From contig CANJCQ010000042.1 of NCBI GenBank assembly GCA_947473355.1, forward strand, positions 1-36,687: DNA of 36,687 nt, read 5' to 3'. Below, one piece after another: positions 17,277-23,777 of this stretch. The DNA is from Sphingomonadaceae bacterium (GTDB taxonomy: Bacteria > Pseudomonadota > Alphaproteobacteria > Sphingomonadales > Sphingomonadaceae). The notes under the pieces are model-generated. The model was not told the origin of the DNA. It saw only the letters and a program-made list of their open reading frames with translations, and ran no database searches. Position 1 is the first letter of the stretch. The number at the start of each line of letters is the position of its first letter. The position numbers and the translations under genes were made by a program.

Positions 17277-17501
17277 TCATTCCATCATCTTGAAGATGGC
17301 AAAAGCCAGCGTGGTCGAAGCGATAAACAGCGGCCACGACCAGTAGAAGCTGTGCGAAGACATCGAAAATGCGCTGTTCCCGGCGATGTGAATCAGGTGG
17401 ATGTAGAGAAATCCGCCCTTTGAACCATTCGAACCAAGCACCCCGCAAAAGACCCACGTCAGCAGAATCCCTGGAATCATGCCCTTGAACAGCGCAATCA
17501 T
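17277..17501 (-). CDS. Small two-helix membrane protein of unknown function
   Basis: A 74-residue protein starting MIALFKGMIPGILLTWVF with a well-spaced AGGGAG nine bases upstream of ATG 17501. Two hydrophobic segments are visible, one near the N-terminus (GMIPGILLTWVFCGVLG) and one near the C-terminus (YWSWPLFIASTTLAFAIF), separated by a His-containing loop (LIHIAGNSAFSMSSHS). I do not recognise a family beyond small uncharacterised sphingomonad membrane proteins. It lies downstream of the nicotinamide riboside kinase-like gene with a 58-base gap on the same strand and ends nine bases from the convergent ubiG. Confidence 0.65.
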   Translation of the reverse strand: MIALFKGMIPGILLTWVFCGVLGSNGSKGGFLYIHLIHIAGNSAFSMSSHSFYWSWPLFIASTTLAFAIFKMME

Positions 17502-17559
17502 GGCAAAGCTCCCTGTTTCGCGTTCTGTATAGCGGGGTGCGAGCCGCGGGGGAAGACCA

Positions 17560-18072
17560 TCAAGTCCGCTTGAACTGCCCAATGCATTGGCGAACGCTCC
17601 CTTCGCGCTCTGCCCAGTCACCGCTCACTCGCTCATAGCGCACCCCGGCGCGCACCAGCATCGCCTCTGCAGTTGCGGCGAAGCGCGCGCGTTCTTCAGC
17701 CGTCCCGAACATGCGCGTGCCGTCTGCCACCCAGGCCAAGTCCGACTCGAACAGAAGGTAAAGCTCTGCCTTTTCATAGGCAAAGAGCACCTCTGGCACT
17801 TCGCCGAACAGCATTTGAGCCCAGGCCGCAGTCATCAGCGGGTCGGTGTCGAGCAACAGAATCGGTGGCTTGCTGGCCGCCGCAGATCGCATCGCCGCAT
17901 CCTGACCTTCAGCCATTGCCAGCAGATCGGCCATGGCAAAAAGGGTGCCATGTTCTTCCGCGTAGGTGCGGCCATATTCCGGCACCCACGGTATGCCCAA
18001 CTCACGGCTGAGTTTCTCCATAAGCACCGATTTGCCAGTGCTTTCCGCGCCATGAAAACAGAGCCGGATCAC
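17560..18072 (-). CDS. NadR-type P-loop ATPase, probable nicotinamide riboside kinase
   Basis: A 170-residue P-loop protein with Walker A GAESTGKS at 8-15, the following EKLSRELGIPWVPEYGRTYAEE, and LLLDTDPLMTAAWAQML. These match the C-terminal kinase domain of NadR. No nucleotidylyltransferase or HTH domain is present, so it is a stand-alone kinase. NadR kinase domains phosphorylate nicotinamide riboside to NMN. The strong context is that its start overlaps the stop of pnuC (ATGA), the riboside transporter. The enzymatic assignment follows from that pairing and the motif, not from a substrate-binding signature I could verify. Confidence 0.83.
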   Translation of the reverse strand: MIRLCFHGAESTGKSVLMEKLSRELGIPWVPEYGRTYAEEHGTLFAMADLLAMAEGQDAAMRSAAASKPPILLLDTDPLMTAAWAQMLFGEVPEVLFAYEKAELYLLFESDLAWVADGTRMFGTAEERARFAATAEAMLVRAGVRYERVSGDWAEREGSVRQCIGQFKRT

Positions 18073-18665
18073 CTCTCCGGCAGCTCACCCTGACGGCGCC
18101 AGGCCTCGACCCATTCCTTGAGCCCGAACAGCGACATCACCAGCATGCCGCCATAAAGCCCTGCCGTGGGGTAAAGTCCGCGATGGATATAGAGCGACAC
18201 CGCCGCAATATCGATCGCGATCCACAGCACCCAGTTTTCGATCCGGCGGAAGCCGAGCAGAATTTGCGCCGCCATGCTGAACATCGCGATCGGCCCATCG
18301 ACATAGGGTGCTGCGGCATTGGTGTAGCGCTCCATCACCCAAGCAAGGTTGAGGCTGAGCGAGGCGGAAACCAGCAGCCAGACCGAGCGGCTGCGCCAGT
18401 CCAGCCAGCGCACCGGCACCCGGCTATCATCGCCGCCCACCCTGAGCCAGAGGTACCAGCCCCAGATCTGCGCAATGACAAAGAACACCTGCAAGCCGCT
18501 CTCGGCATAGAGACGGCTTTCCCAGAAAATCAGGATGTAGATCGCGACCGAGGCGATCCCGAAAGCGTAATTCCACACCGAACGGAACACCAGCAGCGCG
18601 ATGTTGATCAGGCCGAGGCCCGCGGCAGTCCATTCCAGAACCTTGATCCACTGCTCGTAGCTCAT
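18069..18665 (-). CDS. pnuC: PnuC-family nicotinamide riboside transporter
   Basis: PnuC proteins let nicotinamide riboside cross the inner membrane by facilitated diffusion, with trapping by intracellular phosphorylation. The 198-residue protein starting MSYEQWIKVLEW has about seven hydrophobic segments, the family-typical FRSVWNYAFGIASVAIYILIFW run (two stretches), QIWGWYLWLRVG and, near the C-terminus, FRRIENWVLWIAIDIAAVSLYIHRGLY in consecutive parts. The ENWVLWI and IWGWYLW aromatic clusters are the substrate-site signature. The start overlaps the stop of the Spx/ArsC-like gene, and its stop overlaps the kinase start, both as ATGA. A start six codons upstream is possible. Some PnuC homologues move thiamine, but the kinase neighbour favours nicotinamide riboside. 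Confidence 0.92.
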   Translation of the reverse strand: MSYEQWIKVLEWTAAGLGLINIALLVFRSVWNYAFGIASVAIYILIFWESRLYAESGLQVFFVIAQIWGWYLWLRVGGDDSRVPVRWLDWRSRSVWLLVSASLSLNLAWVMERYTNAAAPYVDGPIAMFSMAAQILLGFRRIENWVLWIAIDIAAVSLYIHRGLYPTAGLYGGMLVMSLFGLKEWVEAWRRQGELPER

Positions 18666-19009
18666 GCCAGCGCTGCTTCCCATTCATTAGGCTTGAAACC
18701 GACCAGCAACCCGTCTGAATGTTCGAGCACCGGCCGCTTGATGCAGCTGGGATTGGCCGCCATCACTGCAACCGCCTTGGCCGCGTCAAGGCCCTGCTTG
18801 TCGGCTTCGGGCAGCTTCTTGAAAGTCGTGCCAGCCCGGTTGAGCACCTTTTCCCACCCCGCCTGTTCCACCCACTGCGCGATCCGCGCGGCGTCAGCGC
18901 CCTGCTTCTTGTAATCGTGGAAGGTATAGGCCAGCCCCTTCCCGGCGAGCCAGTCCCGCGCCTTTTTCACGGTGTCGCAGTTGGGGATGCCATAGAAGGT
19001 GATAGTCAA
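18662..19009 (-). CDS. Spx/MgsR/YffB-type ArsC-family protein
   Basis: A 115-residue thioredoxin-fold protein of the arsenate-reductase-like family. It begins MTITFYGIPNCDTVKKARDW, with a single Cys at the N-terminal active-site loop (NCDTVKKA) rather than CXXC, and carries TTFKKLPEADK and the family RPV signature in PSCIKRPVLEH. This sequence pattern fits the YffB/Spx-like branch, whose members often have glutathione-dependent reductase activity or unknown roles, more than a true arsenate reductase. Both boundaries overlap neighbours by four bases (monooxygenase-like gene upstream, pnuC downstream), so it is cotranslated with the riboside genes. No ars genes are nearby. Confidence 0.88.
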   Translation of the reverse strand: MTITFYGIPNCDTVKKARDWLAGKGLAYTFHDYKKQGADAARIAQWVEQAGWEKVLNRAGTTFKKLPEADKQGLDAAKAVAVMAANPSCIKRPVLEHSDGLLVGFKPNEWEAALA

Positions 19010-19317
19010 GGCTCGCTCCTGTCAAAGCTGCGCACGCGCGGGCTGGCGCAGGAGAACAATGTGTACTCCTCGTAATATTCATCACGCCCGCGCTGCTGGA
19101 TCGCCGCGTGTTCGCCATGCCTGCCCCAGGCATGGACCGCAGCTTCGCTCGCCCATTCCGAAATGGCAACCACTTCGCCATCCTCGGCCTGATAGCTCTT
19201 GAACGACAGAAAGCCGGGTTGGGAGCGCGCCAGTTCCTCCATCCGCTTGGCATCGGCGGCATAGGCAGCTGCGTCCAGTCCCGGGCGCTTGCGGTTGCGG
19301 AAGACAACTAGGTACAT
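19006..19317 (-). CDS. Antibiotic biosynthesis monooxygenase (ABM)-domain protein
   Basis: A 103-residue ferredoxin-like alpha/beta-barrel protein starting MYLVVFRNRKRPGLDAAAY. It contains MEELARSQPGFLSFKSYQAEDGE and VAISEWASEAAVHAWGRHGEHAA, the typical layout of ABM-domain proteins such as YgiN and haem-degrading or quinol monooxygenases. The function of this member is not deducible. Its C-terminal stretch (SFDRSEP) runs into the overlapping start of the Spx/ArsC-like gene. It is the first gene of a four-gene chain of ATGA overlaps and lies opposite aroC, with a palindromic element in the intervening 158 bases. Confidence 0.8.
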   Translation of the reverse strand: MYLVVFRNRKRPGLDAAAYAADAKRMEELARSQPGFLSFKSYQAEDGEVVAISEWASEAAVHAWGRHGEHAAIQQRGRDEYYEEYTLFSCASPRVRSFDRSEP

Positions 19318-19340
19318 GGTGAAGTTCCTAGCCTTGGCGA

Positions 19341-19420
19341 GGGGCCTTCGACAAGCTCAGGCTGAGCGGACTTAGAGGAAATGCAAAAAGGCCCGCTCAG
19401 GCTGAGCCTGTCGAAGCCCC
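19341..19420. repeat. Inverted repeat pair (about 28 bp arms) upstream of aroC
   Basis: The left arm at 19341-19369 (GGGGCCTTCGACAAGCTCAG onward) and the right arm at 19393-19420 (ending CCTGTCGAAGCCCC) are inverted copies with one indel and two mismatches, separated by 23 bases. Each arm contains GCTCAGSCTGAGC, itself palindromic. It resembles the TTCGACAAGCTCAGG elements common between sphingomonad genes. It sits in the only 158-base gap separating the divergent ABM gene and aroC, so any promoters there must accommodate it. Confidence 0.75.
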
Positions 19421-19475
19421 TGCGCGACATCGTCCCCATGGACTTTTTCTTCATTCCCCGGCAATTGAACTCACC

Positions 19476-20543
19476 ATGAGCATCAACACTTTCGGCCGCC
19501 TGCTGCGCTTCACCACCTGGGGGGAGAGCCATGGACCTGCCCTTGGCGCCGTGGTGGATGGCTGCCCGCCAGGGCTGGCGCTGAGCGAGGCCGATCTCCA
19601 GCCCTATCTCGACGCGCGCCGCCCGGGCCAATCGAAATTCACCACCCAGCGGCAGGAACCCGACGCGGTACGCATCCTGTCAGGCACTTTCGAGGGGCAG
19701 ACCACCGGCACGCCGATCAGCCTGATGATCGAGAATGTCGATCAGCGCTCGAAGGACTATTCCGAGGTCGCAAAGGCCTATCGCCCCGGCCATGCCGACT
19801 ATGCCTATGATGCCAAATATGGCCTGCGCGACTATCGCGGCGGCGGGCGCAGCTCGGCGCGCGAAACGGCAGCACGAGTGGCAGCCGGCGGCGTGGCGCG
19901 GCTGGTGATCCCCGAGGTCAGCATTCTTGGCTATGTCTCCGAAATCGGCGGCGACCGGATCGACAACGCCAATTTCGACGAGAGCGAAATCGGCCGCAAT
20001 CCATTCTTTTGCCCAGACCCCTCAGCGGCAACGCGCTGGGAGAAGATCGTCGATGAGGCGCGGCTTTCCGGTTCATCTGTCGGCGCGGTGGTCGAATGCA
20101 TCGCTACCGGCGTTCCCGCCGGCTGGGGCGCGCCGCTCTATGGCAAGCTCGATGCTGATCTTGCCGCTGCAATGATGAGCATCAATGCCGTCAAAGGCGT
20201 AGAAATCGGTGATGGCTTTGCCGCTGCCCGGCTGACCGGCGAACAGAACGCGGATCGAATGCGGCCTGGAGCGGATGGCCCAGCGTTTCTTAACAATCAT
20301 GCCGGAGGGATTGCAGGCGGCATAGCCACGGGCCAGCCGGTGGTGGTGCGCGTTGCCTTCAAACCGACCAGCTCGATCCTCACCCCGGTCGAGACCATCA
20401 CCCCGAGCGGTGAAGCAACCGAAATCCAGACCAAGGGCCGCCATGACCCCTGCGTCGGCATTCGCGGCACGCCGGTCGTCGAAGCGATGATGGCTCTGGT
20501 GCTGGCCGACCATAAATTGCTGCACCGTGGGCAATGTGGCTAA
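19476..20543 (+). CDS. aroC: Chorismate synthase
   Basis: AroC converts 5-enolpyruvylshikimate-3-phosphate to chorismate using reduced FMN, the last step of the shikimate pathway. The 355-residue protein begins [20 protein letters not shown], and shows signatures [47 protein letters not shown] (in consecutive parts) and, near the C-terminus, [18 protein letters not shown]. All are hallmark chorismate synthase motifs, and the length is standard. It converges with the Smr gene: stop codons are adjacent with no gap (20543/20544). No other aro gene is visible. Confidence 0.97.
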   Translation: MSINTFGRLLRFTTWGESHGPALGAVVDGCPPGLALSEADLQPYLDARRPGQSKFTTQRQEPDAVRILSGTFEGQTTGTPISLMIENVDQRSKDYSEVAKAYRPGHADYAYDAKYGLRDYRGGGRSSARETAARVAAGGVARLVIPEVSILGYVSEIGGDRIDNANFDESEIGRNPFFCPDPSAATRWEKIVDEARLSGSSVGAVVECIATGVPAGWGAPLYGKLDADLAAAMMSINAVKGVEIGDGFAAARLTGEQNADRMRPGADGPAFLNNHAGGIAGGIATGQPVVVRVAFKPTSSILTPVETITPSGEATEIQTKGRHDPCVGIRGTPVVEAMMALVLADHKLLHRGQCG

Positions 20544-21113
20544 TCAACGCGCTTTTCTGAGTACCAAGTAGACTGCACCTGCCCCGCCGTGCCGTGGATG
20601 CGCCGGGCGGATCGCGGCAATCCTGCTGGCGTGCGAACCGTGAGCCAGCCAGTCGAGCAATTTGGCCCGAATCGCCCCACGCCGTTCGCCGCGACCACCC
20701 TGTCCATCTGAAGGTCGCGGTTTTCCAGTGATCAGCAGAACGAGACGTGCGCCCTGCGCCAAGGCCAGCGCGAGTCCGTGGTCGAGCCGTGTATGCGCGG
20801 CATCGAGCGAATAGCCGTGGAGGTCGAGCGTAAAATCGGGCGCGACAAGGCCTTGTGCCAGCTTGCGATCCCAGTTTGCATCGAGGGTATTGCGCAAATC
20901 CTCCCCGAAACGGGGAGGAGGACCGCCGCGCAGCGGGGGTGGAGAGGTACTGGCCGCGAGGCGCTTCACCGTGAGCTTGCGCAGTGGGGCCTGTACCCCT
21001 CCACCATCCTGCGAATGGTCCCCCTCCCCGTTCCGGGGAGGATTTATCGGTGCAACAGTCCCAGCAACCCGCGCCCACAGCGTGGCTTCCTCACGCGAAA
21101 GGCCCCGCTTCAC
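20544..21113 (-). CDS. Smr-domain protein with an in-frame palindromic insertion
   Basis: A 189-residue protein whose C-terminal part is a MutS2-type Smr domain: TLDLHGYSLDAAHTRLDHGL, LVLLITGKPRP, then IRPAHPRHGGAGAVYLVLRK. The N-terminus KRGLSREEATLWARVAGTV matches family members that start just after mltA. The start is GTG 21113, overlapping the mltA stop as GTGA. Smr domains act as DNA or RNA nicking or binding modules; the exact role of short single-domain members is unknown. Residues about 24-72 (NPPRNGEGDHSQDGGG to PPPRFGEDL) are not Smr-like and are encoded by a palindromic repeat element at 20897-21044. The frame stays open through the element, so the gene appears functional. Confidence 0.85.
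   Translation of the reverse strand: MKRGLSREEATLWARVAGTVAPINPPRNGEGDHSQDGGGVQAPLRKLTVKRLAASTSPPPLRGGPPPRFGEDLRNTLDANWDRKLAQGLVAPDFTLDLHGYSLDAAHTRLDHGLALALAQGARLVLLITGKPRPSDGQGGRGERRGAIRAKLLDWLAHGSHASRIAAIRPAHPRHGGAGAVYLVLRKAR
20897..21044. repeat. 148-bp palindromic element with roughly 57-bp inverted arms inside the Smr gene
   Basis: The left arm is 20897-20954 and the right arm 20989-21044, separated by 34 bases. The first 28 bases of the arms (AATCCTCCCCG onward) match at 26 positions as inverted copies, and the rest match more loosely with small indels. Each arm starts with its own hairpin: CCTCCCCG-AAA-CGGGGAGG on the left and CCTCCCCG-TTC-CGGGGAGG on the right. Read on the minus strand it is an open frame rich in Pro, Gly and Arg (PPPLRGGPPPRFGEDL). 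It looks like a REP/MITE-type intergenic palindrome that has landed in a coding region. Confidence 0.82.
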
Positions 21114-22276
21114 TTGCGGCCAAGTCGTTGCAACGTGCCTTTGGGCACCAGCAGCCAGGCCTCCCCCCGCCCGCTCATGCCGCCGGCAATTGTGCGGGCA
21201 TCGGCGCCGGCGCCCCAGAAGGTGTCGAAGCGATTGGCGCCCTTGATCGCCCCGCCGGTGTCCTGCGCGATCCACAGACCGTTAGCCACGGTGCGATCCA
21301 GCGCCAGCCAGACCGGCGCGCCCAGCGGCACGAATTTGGGATCGGCGGCGACGCTTGAGCGCGCACGAACCGGCACGCCCAGTGCGCCATTCGGCCCATC
21401 ACCGACTGTTTCGCGGAAAAACACCCAGCTCTTGTTCTCGCGCATCAGATCGCGGCCCTCATCGGGATGTTCGCGGACATATTGCATGATGCCCTGCATC
21501 GAACCCGAATATTGCCCCGGACCGCTGCCGATCAGGCCCTTGGCACGCATCGAAGAGCCGATGCCGGTATAGGGGAGGCCATTCTGTCCGGCATAGCCGA
21601 TGCGTATCACGCTGCCGTCAGGAGCCCGCAACCGGCCCGAACCCTGCACTTGCAGGAAAAAGAATTCGAGGGGATCGGCGACCCAGGCAATTTCCAGCCC
21701 CTTGCCCATCAGAGCGCCCTGCTCGATGGCAGTGCGATCATGATAGGGCACGAATTTGCCTGAGCCGTCATAGCGGCCAAGCGGCTGCTGGCCTGCAGAA
21801 TTGGGCGGTGCGTCACCGGGTTTGGCGCGGACAAGATCAGGTGGTGTTCCGTAGACCGGTACATCGAAGCCCGGCTGACGGCGGCGCACTCCGGCGATCT
21901 CGGGCTCGTAATAGCCAGTGGCATAGGCCTTGCCGTCGCCGATTCGCACTGTTTCAAAAAATCGACCAAAAAAGCCGGGCGCAGCGGCGGCTGGCCAGGT
22001 TGCCGCGGCATCGCAGGCGGGCTTCCAGTCGGCGGCACTGGTCAGCAGGCTGGCGTCGGTGCGAGCGATCAGGCGCGGGCAGCTTTCGCGAAACGATGCA
22101 AGGGCAGCGGCGGCATCGTCACTGGCAATGCGCAGCGCGCCGATATCCGGGCCGCGGAATACACCCGCACCTTTCGCGGTATCGCTGGGCGGCGGCGGCA
22201 TTGTGGGCGGAACCAATTTTCCGCAAGCCGCAAGCAGGACGAGAAGGACGCCTGCGACAATCCGGCGCAAACGCAT
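21110..22276 (-). CDS. mltA: Membrane-bound lytic transglycosylase A (MltA), lipoprotein
   Basis: MltA cleaves peptidoglycan glycan strands with formation of 1,6-anhydro ends, acting from the outer membrane. From ATG 22276 (MRLRRIVAGVLLVLLAACGK) there is a lipoprotein signal with lipobox LAAC. The MltA domain contains GYYEPEIAGVRRR, LGRYDGSG and VADPLEFFFLQVQGSGRL. The C-terminal 3D domain ends with LWIAQDTGGAIKGANRFDTF, containing the conserved catalytic Asp environment. The length of 388 residues is normal. GTG 22288 is an alternative start, with a G run eight bases upstream. It lies 32 bases after the Tim44-like gene and overlaps the Smr gene by four bases, so the three are probably co-transcribed. 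Confidence 0.94.
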   Translation of the reverse strand: MRLRRIVAGVLLVLLAACGKLVPPTMPPPPSDTAKGAGVFRGPDIGALRIASDDAAAALASFRESCPRLIARTDASLLTSAADWKPACDAAATWPAAAAPGFFGRFFETVRIGDGKAYATGYYEPEIAGVRRRQPGFDVPVYGTPPDLVRAKPGDAPPNSAGQQPLGRYDGSGKFVPYHDRTAIEQGALMGKGLEIAWVADPLEFFFLQVQGSGRLRAPDGSVIRIGYAGQNGLPYTGIGSSMRAKGLIGSGPGQYSGSMQGIMQYVREHPDEGRDLMRENKSWVFFRETVGDGPNGALGVPVRARSSVAADPKFVPLGAPVWLALDRTVANGLWIAQDTGGAIKGANRFDTFWGAGADARTIAGGMSGRGEAWLLVPKGTLQRLGRK

Positions 22277-22308
22277 CTCCACGCTCACGCAGTCAGCCCC
22301 CACCCTTT

Positions 22309-22983
22309 TTAGCCCTCGTCGGTCTCGTCGAGCAACCAATCGGGCGTTGCTGCCGTGACATTGCGGCTGAACGTCCAGACATCGCGCGTTTCAATCGCAT
22401 CATCGAGCGAACCTGCCACCACCTGCGCTTTGGCGTCGCGGGTTACAGTGGCTATGTCGGCGGTAAAGCGAACCGTGACGCGCGCTATTGGTGCGTCAAA
22501 ACTGGCTTCGGTGATGGTCATATCCTCGATCCGCACCAGCCGGTTATCCAGCGTTTCGCCGACAGCGGCGCGGGCGTCGATAGCCGAAGCAAATCCGTCG
22601 AACACATCGCGATCGCACAATTGCGACAGTTCTTCCTTGTCGCCGCGCCAGAAAGCCTCGAGCACCATGCGGTAGGCACCGCGCGCGCCTTCAAGAAAGG
22701 CAGTGATATCGAAGTGCCGATCCGCCTGGGCAATCTCACGCAGGCCGCGTTCCACAGCGGGAACCCCGATCGCGATTTCGCGGCGCGGCATGTTCGGTGC
22801 CTGGACGCCGGCTGGCGGCAATCGCGGCGCGGATTTGTTCTGCGCCCCGGGCAAGCCCGTCTTTTCATCGGATCGGCCCTGGATGATCTCTTCCTCTTGC
22901 TCGGCACGGCGGCCGAGAACCGAATAGAGTCGCAAGCCCAAAAATGCCGCGATCATGGCGAGAATGACAATCTGGATAGTCAC
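22309..22983 (-). CDS. Tim44-like domain protein (TimA-like, membrane-anchored)
   Basis: A 224-residue protein with an N-terminal membrane anchor (TIQIVILAMIAAFLGLRLYSVLGRR), a charged linker with EEEIIQGRSDEKTGLPG, and a C-terminal Tim44/TIM44-like domain (FLEGARGAYRMVLEAFWRGDKEELSQLCDRDVFDGF in consecutive parts, then VTVRFTADIATVTRD). Alphaproteobacterial homologues are membrane proteins related to mitochondrial Tim44; their bacterial role is not firmly established. GTG 22983 is chosen as the start because the protein then begins at the anchor, as in relatives; a longer ATG frame adds 13 non-anchor residues. Divergent from secB, across 253 bases that hold a palindrome and a possible promoter. 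Confidence 0.88.
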   Translation of the reverse strand: MTIQIVILAMIAAFLGLRLYSVLGRRAEQEEEIIQGRSDEKTGLPGAQNKSAPRLPPAGVQAPNMPRREIAIGVPAVERGLREIAQADRHFDITAFLEGARGAYRMVLEAFWRGDKEELSQLCDRDVFDGFASAIDARAAVGETLDNRLVRIEDMTITEASFDAPIARVTVRFTADIATVTRDAKAQVVAGSLDDAIETRDVWTFSRNVTAATPDWLLDETDEG

Positions 22984-23029
22984 GTCAGCATTTCCAATTC
23001 CTGCCGCTAGCGCCTGCCGCAAACGGTCT

Positions 23030-23048
23030 GGTTACAGTCATTGTAACC
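23030..23048. promoter_or_regulatory. Dyad GGTTACA-N5-TGTAACC in the Tim44-like/secB gap
   Basis: A perfect 7-bp dyad with a five-base spacer lies at 23030-23036 and 23042-23048. Its right arm overlaps the TTGTAA at 23041-23046 that could be a -35 box. The size and symmetry fit a dimeric repressor or activator site, but the binding protein is unknown. Confidence 0.4.
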
Positions 23049-23070
23049 CTAGATAGGCAAACTTTACAAT
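23041..23070 (+). promoter_or_regulatory. Possible sigma-70-type promoter ahead of secB-murJ-trpS
   Basis: TTGTAA at 23041-23046 and TACAAT at 23065-23070 are separated by 18 bases, close to the TTGACA/TATAAT pattern and unusually AT-rich for this window. A start near 23077 would leave an untranslated leader of about 160 bases before secB, with no other gene in it. Not tested against alternative sites nearer the gene. Confidence 0.4.
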
Positions 23071-23236
23071 CGGACAACGCATGGCAGGACAGGACGGCAG
23101 AAAAATTAGCCGATCCGAGCACCGTCGCCGCGATCAGCAGCCCTATTGCCGGGTGAATCGTCGGCCATTGCCGCCCGCTCGCAGCAGTGCTAGGCGCGCC
23201 CCCAATTCCACCATAATCTGCAGGAAAGCGCTACCC

Positions 23237-23752
23237 ATGGCCGACGACGGCAACATCATCACCAACCTCGACAATCCAGCCATGCCGAACGGCGAAGACA
23301 CCGCCCCGGCAGCCGGCATCATATCCCAATATATCAAGGATATGTCGGTAGAGAACTCCAATGCGCCGGACAGCTTCCAGTGGGAAGATGCGCCGCAGAT
23401 GGATGTGCAATTCAACATCGCCGCTCGCCCCATTTCAGATGAAGTCCATGAGGTGGAACTCAAGATCTCGGTCGCTGCCAAGGCCAACAAGGGCACAGCC
23501 TATATCGTCGATCTGGCCTATTGCGGGTTGATCGGGATGCGCAATCTCGACGATGCCCAGGCCCATGCCTTTACCTTCGCCGAGGCCCCGCGGATACTGT
23601 TTCCCTTCGCGCGGCGCATCATTGCCGACGCCGTGCGCGATGCCGGTTATCCACCGCTGATGCTTGAACCGCTCGATTTCAACGGTCTCTACATGGAACA
23701 GCTGATGGCACAGCAGCAGGCTGCCGAAGGCGCACCTGCAGGCAACGCCTGA
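23237..23752 (+). CDS. secB: Protein-export chaperone SecB
   Basis: SecB is a tetrameric cytoplasmic chaperone that holds preproteins unfolded and hands them to SecA. The 171-residue protein has the alphaproteobacterial SecB pattern: ISQYIKDMSVENSNAPDSF, MDVQFNIAARPISDEVHEVEL, TAYIVDLAYCGLIGMRNL and the conserved ILFPFARRIIADAVRDAGYPPLMLEPLDF region (read in parts) near the C-terminus. ATG 23237 is chosen: AGGAAAGCG lies about ten bases upstream and the sequence before it in frame has no SecB similarity. murJ starts 25 bases downstream, suggesting co-transcription. Confidence 0.97.
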   Translation: MADDGNIITNLDNPAMPNGEDTAPAAGIISQYIKDMSVENSNAPDSFQWEDAPQMDVQFNIAARPISDEVHEVELKISVAAKANKGTAYIVDLAYCGLIGMRNLDDAQAHAFTFAEAPRILFPFARRIIADAVRDAGYPPLMLEPLDFNGLYMEQLMAQQQAAEGAPAGNA

Positions 23753-23777
23753 GCCATATCGTGCCTGATAGCCGAAC

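Noticed and set aside
18662..19009. Arsenate-resistance gene arsC
   Set aside because: The protein has only the single N-terminal Cys pattern of the Spx/YffB branch and lacks ars neighbours.
22984..23236. In-frame N-terminal extension of SecB from 23081
   Set aside because: Arg-rich sequence before ATG 23237 has no SecB similarity; the ribosome site supports 23237.
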